Assembly: GCA_003820645.1 (NCBI GenBank)
Contig: RPOR01000010.1
Coordinates: 1-55,104 of the forward strand
DNA: 55,104 nucleotides
Reading direction: 5' to 3'
Source: Betaproteobacteria bacterium
GTDB lineage: Bacteria > Pseudomonadota > Gammaproteobacteria > Burkholderiales > SG8-41
How positions within the stretch are numbered: position 1 is the first letter of the stretch; each line of letters opens with the position of its first letter. The notes beneath the pieces were generated by a model. It had not been told where the DNA came from, ran no database searches, and saw nothing but the letters and a program-made list of their open reading frames with translations. A program made the translations under genes and the position numbers. This document shows positions 1 through 8,990 of the stretch, one piece after another.

Positions 1-186
1 GCTGTTCAGTGCGACGACCAGACTCGCGCCCAGTGCGCGGGCCTGCGCGAGATAAGTGACATGGCCGCGATGCAGGATGTCGAACACGCCGTTGGTGAAT
101 ACCAGCGGTCGTGCCAGTTGCGCCGCGCGCGCCGCCGCGTCGGCTGGAGCGCAGATGCGGTGTTCAAAATCCGGGGTGTCTGGCAT
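1..186 (-). CDS. rfaE2: D-glycero-beta-D-manno-heptose 1-phosphate adenylyltransferase (RfaE2/HldE C-terminal type), truncated by window edge
   Basis: Reverse-strand translation [62 protein letters not shown]...; [13 protein letters not shown] is the cytidylyltransferase-fold HxGH signature of this family. Confidence 0.9.
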   Translation of the reverse strand, partial: MPDTPDFEHRICAPADAAARAAQLARPLVFTNGVFDILHRGHVTYLAQARALGASLVVALNS

Positions 187-232
187 GAGAGCGCAGTCTA
201 CGCGCGGGTGGCGGCCGCGACAAACGCCGCGC

Positions 233-1114
233 TCAGGCCGTCACCATTTCCTTGCGGAAACGGTTGAGGTCCTTGACCGACGCAAAGGTGCGCCCGAACA
301 GCAGCGACAGGTTGTGCAGGATCACGGTGACGACTTTCTGCTCCCACTCCCGGTCGAAGCGGATTTGCTGGTCGAGCCAGTGTTCGAGCCATGCCGGATC
401 CGGCAGCTTGCTCTGCACCGTGTCGTTGGGAAACAGCGCCTTGTTCACATGCAGATTGGTCGGGTGCAGGGGCTTGCCGCTGCGCCCGGAACTGGCCATC
501 AGCACACCGACCTTGGCGAAGGCGGTACGTGCCGCATCGCCGACCGTGTTCAATGCGCGTTTCATGTATTGCAGATAGGCGCCGCCGTGGCGGGCTTCGT
601 CGCGCGAAATCAGATTGTAGATATGCCGGATTACCGGATCCGTATGCCACTGCATTGCGCAGCGGTACCAGTGGTTGAGGCGGATTTCACCGCAGAAATG
701 CAGCATCAGCGTCTCCAGCGGCGGGGCCGGGTCGAAGGCGAAGCGCACTGCATGCAGTTCTTCCGGTGTTGGCGCCAGTTCGGGGCGGAAGCGCCGCAGA
801 TACTCGATCAGTACCAGTGAATGTTTCTGCTCCTCGTAGAACCACACCGACATGAAGGCGGAGAAATCGCTGTCATGCTGGTTGTCGCGCAGGAACATCT
901 CGGTTGCCGGCAGCGCAGCCCATTCGGTGATCGCATTCATCTTGATGGTCAGTGCCTGCTCGTCGGACAGCAGCGCCGGGTCGTGGGTGTCCCACGGGAT
1001 GTCGTCGGCCATGTTCCAGCGGATGCGCTCCAGCGACTTGAATATTTCGGGATAAAGCATGTGGCCGGTGATGACAGATTCGGTTTTGGGTTGCATTACG
1101 GTGTCCGGAGCCAT
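233..1114 (-). CDS. Ferritin-like di-iron family protein
   Basis: ORF 233..1213(-) with likely start [10 protein letters not shown]; two di-iron-like motifs, EEQKH and DEARH, in a helical protein. Confidence 0.7.
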   Translation of the reverse strand: MAPDTVMQPKTESVITGHMLYPEIFKSLERIRWNMADDIPWDTHDPALLSDEQALTIKMNAITEWAALPATEMFLRDNQHDSDFSAFMSVWFYEEQKHSLVLIEYLRRFRPELAPTPEELHAVRFAFDPAPPLETLMLHFCGEIRLNHWYRCAMQWHTDPVIRHIYNLISRDEARHGGAYLQYMKRALNTVGDAARTAFAKVGVLMASSGRSGKPLHPTNLHVNKALFPNDTVQSKLPDPAWLEHWLDQQIRFDREWEQKVVTVILHNLSLLFGRTFASVKDLNRFRKEMVTA

Positions 1115-1130
1115 GACGATGCAATGGCCA

Positions 1131-1280
1131 TTATAGTTGCGGAATTGTGTCAACAATGCGATCTGCCGGCTCGCGGGTCGCCCGCCGTTCGGTAACCGTG
1201 AGCCGCGCCACATTGCGGGCCATCAATACGACATTGTCGAAGCCGAGCTGGTCGCCGAGGAGGAGTGCGAGATGGCGCAT
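1131..1280 (-). pseudogene. N-terminal remnant of cryptochrome/deoxyribodipyrimidine photolyase-related protein
   Basis: 49-codon reading frame MRHLALLLGDQLGFDNVVLMARNVARLTVTERRATREPADRIVDTIPQL*; the first 15 residues resemble the conserved DPRP/COG3046 N-terminus (MRHLxLxLGDQL), then homology is lost. Confidence 0.55.
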
Positions 1281-1283
1281 GGG

Positions 1284-1412
1284 TCAACGCGCGCACCGGC
1301 AGCGGTCGGAGCAGTATTTGACGGCATCCCAGACCTTTGCCCAGCGGCGGCGCCATACCATGGGCCGGCCGCAGGCGATACAGGTTTTCACCGGGAGATC
1401 GGACTTTCGCAC
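1284..1412 (-). CDS. DUF2256 family small zinc-ribbon-like protein
   Basis: VRKSDLPVKTCIACGRPMVWRRRWAKVWDAVKYCSDRCRCAR: CxxC...CSxxC pattern typical of DUF2256; GTG start inferred. Confidence 0.75.
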   Translation of the reverse strand: MRKSDLPVKTCIACGRPMVWRRRWAKVWDAVKYCSDRCRCAR

Positions 1413-1431
1413 GGCGGTTAGTCCCGCTGCA

Positions 1432-2361
1432 TCAACGCCGTCTGCGTTCGACGCGCCAGCGCTCCAGTGCGTAACGCAGGTCGTCGAATGAACGCAGCAG
1501 CAGTACGCCTTGCGGCGCCTTGCGGGCGCGAGCCAGCGCACCGCCGCCCCCCCAGATTTCGACCTCCTCGGGCAGCAGCCCGCGCAGTTCGGTCAGTCCG
1601 GCAAGTGCCGCGTTCTGGGTGATGGCGCTGCTGAAGGACAGTGCCACCACATCCACCGCATAGGCCGGCGCCGCATCCTTGATATCGATGGTCGGCGTTT
1701 CGGTGCCGAGCGCAACGCAGGCTGCACCTTCGGCCGTCAGCACGGCCTCCACCATCAGCAGGCCGATGCGGTGCTTTTCGCCGGGCAGCGAGGTCAGCAG
1801 CACGCGCGGTGCCGAACCGCGTCCGGGCTGCGCGATGATCGCGTTGCGCAGGATGTTCTGGATGTGCTCCGAATAGAGGTGTTCGTCGAATATTGCCACC
1901 TTGCCGACAAGCCAGGCTTCACCGATCCAGTGGTTCAGTGCCGTGACGGTTTCAGTGACAAAACGCAGCAGCCCCTGCTTCATCAGCGCCTGCAGCAGGG
2001 CGTTGCGGAAGCGGTCAACATCGTGCTGCAGCAGATGGTCGATGATCACGGCGATCTCCGGTGGCGTCGAGGTCGCGGGCGTTTGCGCCGCGATCAGCCG
2101 CGTCAGTTCGACGGCGCTCTGATTGATGATCTTTCCGGGGCGATGGCCGCTGTCGATCAACAGCCGCAGCAGCCGCAGTTTTTCCAGTTCCGGCAGCGTG
2201 TACAGGCGTTCGTCGTGCTGGTCCCGCTGCGGTTTCGGGAAGCCATAGCGCCGCTCCCATACCCGCAATGTGTCTTTCGACAACCCGGTATCCCGTTCCA
2301 CCGCGGCAATGTTGTAGCAGGCGTTTGGCTGGTCTGCAGTGACGCTGGGTGCTGTGTTCAT
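1432..2361 (-). CDS. litR: MerR-family regulator with cobalamin-binding domain (CarH/LitR-like)
   Basis: N-terminal MerR HTH (YNIAAVERDTGLSKDTLRVWERRYGFPKPQR...RLYT) and C-terminal B12 domain with W-x9-EH (WLVGKVAIFDEH) and ExHxxG (EKHRIG). Confidence 0.85.
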   Translation of the reverse strand: MNTAPSVTADQPNACYNIAAVERDTGLSKDTLRVWERRYGFPKPQRDQHDERLYTLPELEKLRLLRLLIDSGHRPGKIINQSAVELTRLIAAQTPATSTPPEIAVIIDHLLQHDVDRFRNALLQALMKQGLLRFVTETVTALNHWIGEAWLVGKVAIFDEHLYSEHIQNILRNAIIAQPGRGSAPRVLLTSLPGEKHRIGLLMVEAVLTAEGAACVALGTETPTIDIKDAAPAYAVDVVALSFSSAITQNAALAGLTELRGLLPEEVEIWGGGGALARARKAPQGVLLLRSFDDLRYALERWRVERRRR

Positions 2362-2362
2362 A

Positions 2363-2525
2363 TGTCCTGGACAAAACTAAGTTTATAGCCCATTTAATGG
2401 GAATTTATGGCGTCATTGGGTATCTTTGACCTGGACATTATTGGCCAGCCGTTGGACAAAGTCAATGGCTCGCCGGGGCCGCCGGCGATTGCCGACCGCC
2501 TGTCTGCCGACCGCTGTGGTGGACA
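2363..2525. promoter_or_regulatory. Divergent litR/folE2 control region with four TGGACA hexamers
   Basis: TGGACA at 2368-2373, 2432-2437, 2453-2458 and 2520-2525; first copy sits in the palindrome TGTCC-T-GGACA (2363-2373). Confidence 0.4.
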
Positions 2526-2559
2526 TTTTGTGATCGCATCAACAGGAACAGGAATAGGG

Positions 2560-3354
2560 ATGAATGCACCTGAACAATGGCTGTTACCCGACGTGCAGGC
2601 GATTGCCGATCGCCGCAACGTTTTTATCAATCATGTGGGCGTGAAGTCGCTGGTGCATCCGGTGCGTGTCAGCGCGGCTGACGGCAGCGTCGTGTCGACG
2701 GTGGCCACCATCGACATGACCGTCGGGCTGCCGCCCGCGGTCAAGGGCACCCATATGTCGCGATTCATCGAGGTGTTGCAGCAGGCGGATCACGCGGTCA
2801 ATGCCGAAACGTTCGGGCAGTTGCTGTCGCGGATGCTGCAGCGGCTGGGTGCGGAAAGCGGCATGATCGAGATGCGCTTTCCGTATTTCATCAGCAAGCG
2901 CGCGCCGGTATCGGGCGTGGCCAGTCTGCTGGATTACCAGGTGCGGCTGCGCGGTGAACGCGCGGGCGACCGCACGTTGTTCACCACCCAGGTGGCGGTC
3001 CCGGCAACCAGCCTGTGTCCCTGTTCCAAGGAAATCTCCGAATATGGTGCGCATAACCAGCGCTCGCATATCACGATCACAGTGCAGGGCGAGCAGGCGC
3101 TCGCGATCGAGGAACTGGCCGGCATTGCCGAGCAGGAAGCTTCCTGCGAGGTCTACGGCCTGCTGAAACGCCCGGACGAGAAATATGTGACGGAACGGGC
3201 CTATGACAATCCCAAGTTCGTCGAGGACCTGGTGCGCGACATTGCACTGCGCCTCGACGCCGATGACCGCGTGCGCGCATACACCGTCGAAGCGGAGAAT
3301 TTCGAGTCCATCCACAACCACTCGGCTTACGCGCTGGTCGAGCGCAGCAAGTAG
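2560..3354 (+). CDS. folE2: GTP cyclohydrolase I type 2 (FolE2)
   Basis: MNAPEQWLLPDVQAIADRRNVFINHVGVKSLVHPV...PATSLCPCSKEISEYGAHNQRSHITI; SLCPCSKEIS and GAHNQRS are FolE2 signatures. Confidence 0.93.
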   Translation: MNAPEQWLLPDVQAIADRRNVFINHVGVKSLVHPVRVSAADGSVVSTVATIDMTVGLPPAVKGTHMSRFIEVLQQADHAVNAETFGQLLSRMLQRLGAESGMIEMRFPYFISKRAPVSGVASLLDYQVRLRGERAGDRTLFTTQVAVPATSLCPCSKEISEYGAHNQRSHITITVQGEQALAIEELAGIAEQEASCEVYGLLKRPDEKYVTERAYDNPKFVEDLVRDIALRLDADDRVRAYTVEAENFESIHNHSAYALVERSK

Positions 3355-3363
3355 GCGGCGATC

Positions 3364-4668
3364 ATGCGCAATACGTACGGCAAGCGCATTGCTGTCATCG
3401 GCGCGGGGATCGCCGGATTGTCCGCAGCATGGCTGCTGTCGCGGCAATATGCGGTTACGCTGTTCGAGGCCAACGACTATCTCGGCGGACATACGCATAC
3501 GGTGGATGTCACGCTCGATGGCGTAACCGCTCCGGTAGACACCGGCTTCCTGGTATTCAATGACCGGACCTATCCGAACCTGATCGCGTTGTTCGATCAT
3601 CTGGGTGTGCGGTCGTGCGCGAGCGACATGTCGTTTTCGGTGCGCATCGAAGCGGCGAATGTCGAGTGGTCCGGCAGCAACCTCGCCACGGTGTTCGCGC
3701 AGCGGCGCAACCTGCTGCGCCCGCAATTCTGGGGCATGCTGTCGGATATCCTGCGGTTCAACCGCGAGGCGACCGCGCTGGCGCACTCGGGCTGCACCCC
3801 GGCGACTTTGGGCGAATTTCTCGATGCCGGAGCCTACGGACGGGCGTTCCGGGAGTGGTATCTGCTGCCGATGGCCGGTGCGATCTGGTCCTGTCCGACG
3901 ACCGCGATGCTCGATTACCCCGCGCAGACTTTTTTTGCGTTTTGCCACAATCATGGCCTGTTGCAGGTCAGTGACCGGCCGCAATGGCGCACCGTGAGCG
4001 GAGGGGGACGCACTTATGTCGAGCGCCTGGCTGCCGGTATCGGGGAAATCCGTCTCAACAGTCCGGTGCGGGGCATCACGCGCCGGCTGAACGGCCCCCT
4101 GGTGCGACTGGCAGGCGGCGAATCGCGGGCTTTCGATGCGGTGGTGCTGGCCTGCCACAGCGATCAGGCGCTGCGCCTGCTCGATGATGCCGACGAGGCC
4201 GAGCGTAGCGTACTGGGGGCGATCCGCTACCAGGATAACGAAGTCATCCTGCACACCGACCGGCGGTTCCTGCCGCGGGCACGATCGGCGTGGTCGGCCT
4301 GGAACTATCACGCGGAGCGTGGCGCGGATCCCGCACAGCCGGTGGGGGTGAGCTACCTGATCAACCAGCTGCAGCCACTGCCGTTTCGGCGGCCGGTGAT
4401 GGTCACGCTGAATCCGGGCAATCCGCCACACCCGGAGACCGTAATCGATCGCTATCAGTATGCGCACCCGGTATTCGACCGCGCGGGAACCGACGCGCAG
4501 GCGCGGCTGCGGCGGTTGCAGGGTCGCCGCGATACCTGGTTCTGCGGCGCTTGGGCGGGTTACGGGTTTCACGAGGACGGATTGAAGGCGGGTATGGCGG
4601 TTGCGGCAGATCTCGGGGCAAGCGCGCCGTGGCTTGCGCAACCGGCAACGTGGAAGGCCGCGGCATGA
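3364..4668 (+). CDS. FAD/NAD(P)-binding amine-oxidase-like protein (COG2907 type)
   Basis: N-terminal Rossmann GxGxxG (IAVIGAGIAGLSAAWLL) and LGGHTHTVDV. Confidence 0.85.
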   Translation: MRNTYGKRIAVIGAGIAGLSAAWLLSRQYAVTLFEANDYLGGHTHTVDVTLDGVTAPVDTGFLVFNDRTYPNLIALFDHLGVRSCASDMSFSVRIEAANVEWSGSNLATVFAQRRNLLRPQFWGMLSDILRFNREATALAHSGCTPATLGEFLDAGAYGRAFREWYLLPMAGAIWSCPTTAMLDYPAQTFFAFCHNHGLLQVSDRPQWRTVSGGGRTYVERLAAGIGEIRLNSPVRGITRRLNGPLVRLAGGESRAFDAVVLACHSDQALRLLDDADEAERSVLGAIRYQDNEVILHTDRRFLPRARSAWSAWNYHAERGADPAQPVGVSYLINQLQPLPFRRPVMVTLNPGNPPHPETVIDRYQYAHPVFDRAGTDAQARLRRLQGRRDTWFCGAWAGYGFHEDGLKAGMAVAADLGASAPWLAQPATWKAAA

Positions 4669-5435
4669 ACGCAGGTGCATCGCTGCGGCTGTACACTGGG
4701 GATGTCATGCACCGGCGGTTGGCGGCAGCGGCACACGGTTTTCGCTATGGCGTGTTTTTCCTGCGCCTGCGCATCGATGCGCCAACCGGCCGACTGCCGG
4801 CGCTGCTGTCGCGCAACCATTGGAATCTGTTCAGCTTTCATGATGCCGATTACGGCCCGCGCGACGGCAGTGCGCTGGAACCCTGGCTGCGTGACCTGCT
4901 GGCCGGGAACGGACTGGCCTGTGCCGACGGCGCGATCTGGCTGCAGACTTTTCCCCGGGTGCTCGGCTACGTGTTCAACCCCGTGAGCTTCTGGCTCTGT
5001 CACGACCGCAGCGGCGCGTTGCGGGCAGTGGTCGCCGAGGTCAGCAATACCTTTGGCGAGCGGCACAATTACCTGATCGCCCATCCGGACACGCGGCCGA
5101 TCACGGCCGGCGACTGGCTTACTGCGCGCAAGGTGTTTCATGTGTCGCCGTTCTTCCCGGTCCGCGGACAGTACCGGTTCCGTTTTAGCGAAACGGCAGC
5201 GCGCTGCTGTTTCCGCATCGACTATTGCGATGAAGGCGGCGTGCAGCTGATGACCAGCATCAGCGGCACAGATGCACCGCTGACCACGCGGGCACTGGCC
5301 CGCGCCTTTGTCCGATATCCGTGGATGACCGTCGGCGTGATGCTGCGTATCCATTACCACGCGCTGCGGCTGTGGCTCAAGCGCGTGCCATTTTTCACCA
5401 AACCCCTGCCTCCTGCTGACGAGACCACCCGATGA
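4665..5435 (+). CDS. DUF1365 family protein
   Basis: LYTGDVMHRRLAAAAHGFRYGVFFLRLRID...PRVLGYVFNPVSFWLCHD...EVSNTFGERHNYL; ATGA overlap with the upstream gene. Confidence 0.88.
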   Translation: MNAGASLRLYTGDVMHRRLAAAAHGFRYGVFFLRLRIDAPTGRLPALLSRNHWNLFSFHDADYGPRDGSALEPWLRDLLAGNGLACADGAIWLQTFPRVLGYVFNPVSFWLCHDRSGALRAVVAEVSNTFGERHNYLIAHPDTRPITAGDWLTARKVFHVSPFFPVRGQYRFRFSETAARCCFRIDYCDEGGVQLMTSISGTDAPLTTRALARAFVRYPWMTVGVMLRIHYHALRLWLKRVPFFTKPLPPADETTR

Positions 5436-6643
5436 GCGATGTACTGACCAATCCCCTGACCCTGCAATCCGAGCCGGCAGCGGCGCGCTGGCTGTTCCAC
5501 CTGCTGTCGCAGCTGCGCTGCGGGAGCATCGAAGTGCGTTGTCCGGACGGGCGCACGCTGGACTTTCCCGGTGCGCGACCGGGCCCGCATGCGATGCTGG
5601 CATTGGCCGACTGGGGTGTCTGCAGCGATATCCTCAGCCGCGGCGACATCGGGCTGGCCGAAGCGTATATCGCCGGTCGTGCCGACAGCGATGACCTGAT
5701 CCAGCTGCTGCTGCTCGGCGCGCTGAACGAACAGGCGATCGAGCAGGCAGTCCATGGCCGGTGGTGGGCAACCCTCGCCTACCGGCTGCGTCACCTGCTG
5801 CGGCGGAACACCCGTGCGGGCAGCCGGAAAAACATCCACGCGCACTATGATCTGGGCAATGATTTTTACAGCCTGTGGCTCGATCCGACGATGACCTATT
5901 CTGCGGCGTTGTTCGAGGGGGAGGCCACGCGCAGCCTTGCCGCGGCGCAGACGGCGAAGTACGCGCGCATCCTGCGCACCCTCGGCGCGCGCCCGGGCGA
6001 TCACATTCTCGAAGTCGGTTGCGGCTGGGGTGGTTTTGCCGAACATGCGGCGCGCGCCGGTTGCCGCGTCACCGGCATCACGATTTCGCAGGCCCAGCTC
6101 GAATACGCGCAGCAGCGCATTGCCGCTGCCGGATTGCAGGACCGTGTCGAGCTGAGGCTGCAGGACTACCGCGACCTCGACCGGCGTTTCGATCATGTGG
6201 TGTCGATCGAGATGTTCGAGGCCGTCGGCGAAGCCTACTGGCCGGGTTATTTCGCCATGTTGCACGACCGTCTGCAGCCCGGCGGCCGTGCCGTGGTGCA
6301 GACGATCACCATCGCCGAGGCCAAGTTCGAGCGCTACCGCACCGGGACCGACTTCATCCAGCAGTACATATTCCCGGGCGGCATGCTGCCGTCGCCGAGC
6401 CGTTTCCGCGACGTTGCTGGCGCGCAGGGGCTGGCGGTTGCCGAAATGCATTTTTTTGGCCTCGACTATGCCGAGACGCTGCGCCGCTGGCATGAGCAGT
6501 TCAACAGCGTCGCCCGCGACGTTGAAACCCGGGGGTTTGATGCGCGCTTCAGGCGCACCTGGCGTTTTTACCTGGCTTACTGCGAAGCCGGATTCCGGGC
6601 GCGTGCCACGGACGTGATGCATGCGTTGCTGGTGCATGCCTAA
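5432..6643 (+). CDS. Cyclopropane-fatty-acyl-phospholipid synthase family SAM-dependent methyltransferase
   Basis: AHYDLGNDFYSLWLDPTMTYSAALF, LEVGCGWGGFAEHAA, FDHVVSIEMFEAVGEAYW; overlaps DUF1365 stop. Confidence 0.92.
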   Translation: MSDVLTNPLTLQSEPAAARWLFHLLSQLRCGSIEVRCPDGRTLDFPGARPGPHAMLALADWGVCSDILSRGDIGLAEAYIAGRADSDDLIQLLLLGALNEQAIEQAVHGRWWATLAYRLRHLLRRNTRAGSRKNIHAHYDLGNDFYSLWLDPTMTYSAALFEGEATRSLAAAQTAKYARILRTLGARPGDHILEVGCGWGGFAEHAARAGCRVTGITISQAQLEYAQQRIAAAGLQDRVELRLQDYRDLDRRFDHVVSIEMFEAVGEAYWPGYFAMLHDRLQPGGRAVVQTITIAEAKFERYRTGTDFIQQYIFPGGMLPSPSRFRDVAGAQGLAVAEMHFFGLDYAETLRRWHEQFNSVARDVETRGFDARFRRTWRFYLAYCEAGFRARATDVMHALLVHA

Positions 6644-7181
6644 GACGATCCTGCTCAGCCTGGCATTGCTGTTGGCGCCGGCGGCCCATGCGGTCACTGC
6701 GCCGGGCGGGTTGCCACCGGCGGTATGCCGGGCGCTGGAGGACTGCCGGATGGTCGGTCAGGGCACCCTGCGCTGGTGGGGTTTCCATGTCTATGACGCC
6801 AGCCTGTGGTCGCGCAGCGGCCGCTGGCGGGCGCAGGCGCCGTATGCGCTGGCTATCCGCTATGCCCGTCAATTGACCGGTGTGCAGCTTGCGGATACCA
6901 GCGTCGATGAAATGCGCCGGCTTGGCGTGGGCGATGAAGCCGCACTTGAGCGCTGGGGCGCTGCAATGCGCCGTCTGTTTCCCGATGTGGCACCGGGCAG
7001 TCGCCTGATCGGGCTGCATCTACCGCAACGCGGCGCGTTGTTCTATACCGCAGACCGTTACCTCGGCGCGATCGACGATCCGGAATTTGCACGTTATTTT
7101 TTCGGCATCTGGCTGGATATGCGCACACAGAAGCCGGATCTCCGTGCGGCACTGCTCGCAGGCAATGGCCAGGCTGAGTAA
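6636..7181 (+). CDS. Chalcone isomerase-like family protein (signal peptide)
   Basis: MPKTILLSLALLLAPAAHA signal peptide; body RWWGFHVYDASLW...ALAIRYARQLTGVQLADTSVDEMRRLG as in chalcone isomerase-like proteins. Confidence 0.75.
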   Translation: MPKTILLSLALLLAPAAHAVTAPGGLPPAVCRALEDCRMVGQGTLRWWGFHVYDASLWSRSGRWRAQAPYALAIRYARQLTGVQLADTSVDEMRRLGVGDEAALERWGAAMRRLFPDVAPGSRLIGLHLPQRGALFYTADRYLGAIDDPEFARYFFGIWLDMRTQKPDLRAALLAGNGQAE

Positions 7182-8463
7182 GCGCGCCCTCGCGGCGTAT
7201 GCCGCGGCAGGACTGCCGCTGGCGGCAGCGGCACTGCCGGTGTATGTGCATGCGCCAAAGTTCTATGCCAGTCTCGGCCTCGATCTGACGCTGATCGGCA
7301 TGGTGCTGCTCGCGGTGCGCGTGCTCGACGCAGTCAGCGATCCGCTGCTCGGCGTGCTGGCCGACCGTGTCCCGGCGCGTTATGGCGGGCGCAAAACGAT
7401 GCTGGCGGTAGCCGTACCCGCGGTGGCGCTCGGCATGTTTCTGCTGTTTCATCCGCCGGCGAACGGCAGCGGTCTGGTGTTGCCGCTGGTCGCGTCACTG
7501 ATCCTGACCTACCTCGGGCTGAGCGCCGCGAGCATCAGCTATTTTGCGCTGGGCAGTGCGCTGTCGCGCGATTATGCCGAACGCACCCGCATTACCGCCG
7601 CACGCGGTGCCGCCGCGCTGGCCGGTGTGCTGCTTGCCGCTGCCGTGCCGGAGTGGCTCGCGCAAAGCCGCGGTGTCGCTGCCGGGCTGGGGACGTTCAG
7701 TACCGCATATGCGCCACTGCTGGTCGTGGCGGTGGCGGTGACGGTATTTGCCGGTCCCGCTGCGGCAGCGTCCACGGGGGCGCGCCCGGTGACGCTGGGC
7801 AGTTTGCTGCAACCGCTGCGCAATGCGCGCTTTCGCCGGCTGGCGGCGATATTTCTGGTCAACGGCGTTGCGGCGGCCATTCCGGCGACGCTGCTGCTGT
7901 TCTATGTCGCCGATGTCCTGCAGCGCGAGGACCTGACCGCGGTGTTCCTGGTGCTGTATTTCGTGGCGGGCGCTGCGGGCATGCCGGCGTGGGTGCGCCT
8001 CGCGGGGCTTGTCGGCAAGGGCAGGGCCTGGCTGCTCGCGATGGTGCTGGCCGTGGCGGCCTTTGTCTGGACCTATGTTCTCGGACCCGGCGAGGTATGG
8101 GCCTTTGGCGCGGTCTGCGTGCTGTCCGGGCTGGCCTTCGGCGCCGACCTGGCGCTGCCGGCGTCACTGCTCGCAGACGTGATCGACGGTGACGAGGACC
8201 GCGCCGGCCGGCCGGACGGCACGTACTTCGGTCTGTGGCACCTGCTGGAGAAACTCGCGCTGGCGCTGGCTGCTGGCGCCGCGTTCCCGTTGCTGGAGTC
8301 GCTGGGTTATGTGCCAGGCGCAGTGGCGGATGCGGGATCGGCATTGGCGGGCGTCTATGCACTGCTGCCGTGTGCGATCAAGGTGGCGGCAGCGCTGCTG
8401 TTGGCAACCGCCAGGCTGGAGGTCATGCGGGAACAACGGCTGTTGAAAGGAGCGGTGACATGA
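7165..8463 (+). CDS. MFS transporter (GPH/MFS_2 type)
   Basis: Polytopic hydrophobic protein with RVLDAVSDPLLGVLADRVPARYGGRK. Confidence 0.82.
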   Translation: MARLSKRALAAYAAAGLPLAAAALPVYVHAPKFYASLGLDLTLIGMVLLAVRVLDAVSDPLLGVLADRVPARYGGRKTMLAVAVPAVALGMFLLFHPPANGSGLVLPLVASLILTYLGLSAASISYFALGSALSRDYAERTRITAARGAAALAGVLLAAAVPEWLAQSRGVAAGLGTFSTAYAPLLVVAVAVTVFAGPAAAASTGARPVTLGSLLQPLRNARFRRLAAIFLVNGVAAAIPATLLLFYVADVLQREDLTAVFLVLYFVAGAAGMPAWVRLAGLVGKGRAWLLAMVLAVAAFVWTYVLGPGEVWAFGAVCVLSGLAFGADLALPASLLADVIDGDEDRAGRPDGTYFGLWHLLEKLALALAAGAAFPLLESLGYVPGAVADAGSALAGVYALLPCAIKVAAALLLATARLEVMREQRLLKGAVT

Positions 8464-8990
8464 GGGCAGGACGTGCAGTATGGCTGGCGCTGGTTTTCGT
8501 GCTGGCGGGGTGCGGATCGCTACCGGTGGCGACCTACGAGGCTGAGCGGCCCGTGCTCGACCTGAAGCGCTATTTCGACGGTACGATCGATGCCTGGGGC
8601 ATGTTCCAGGACCGCAGCGGCAAGGTCATCAAACGCTTTCATGTGCAGATCGATGCGCAATGGGCGGGCGATACCGGTACGCTCGATGAGCATTTCACCT
8701 ATGCCGACGGCACGCGCAGCCGGCGCGTGTGGACCATTACCCGGTTCGACGCGCATCGCTACCGTGGCACTGCCGATGACGTCGTCGGCGAAGCGCGCGG
8801 CGAGGCCCATGGCAATGCGTTGCGCTGGCAATATGTGCTGAAGCTGGAAGTGGACGGGAAGACCTATGACGTGGACTTCGACGACTGGATGTACCTGATC
8901 GATGACCGGGTGATGTTGAATCGGTCGGTGATGAGCAAATTCGGTGTCCATCTTGGCGAAGTGACGCTCAGTTTCCGCAAGCGGACATGA
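8460..8990 (+). CDS. DUF3833 family lipoprotein
   Basis: Lipobox LVFVLAGC; LDLKRYFDGTIDAWGMFQDRSGKVIKRF...DFDDWMYLIDDRVMLNRSVMSKFGVHLGEVTLSFRK. Confidence 0.85.
   Translation: MRAGRAVWLALVFVLAGCGSLPVATYEAERPVLDLKRYFDGTIDAWGMFQDRSGKVIKRFHVQIDAQWAGDTGTLDEHFTYADGTRSRRVWTITRFDAHRYRGTADDVVGEARGEAHGNALRWQYVLKLEVDGKTYDVDFDDWMYLIDDRVMLNRSVMSKFGVHLGEVTLSFRKRT

Noticed and set aside
1510-2388. 292-aa plus-strand ORF
   Set aside because: Antisense to the regulator gene, no domain; the opposite frame has clear MerR and B12 signatures.
2407-2559. 51-codon N-terminal extension of folE2
   Set aside because: Not FolE2-like and spans the TGGACA control region; the ATG at 2560 gives the expected N-terminus.
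2584-4680. 698-aa minus-strand ORF
   Set aside because: Antisense to folE2 and the FAD protein; low-complexity Arg/His/Gln-rich translation typical of GC-rich shadow frames; no recognisable domain.
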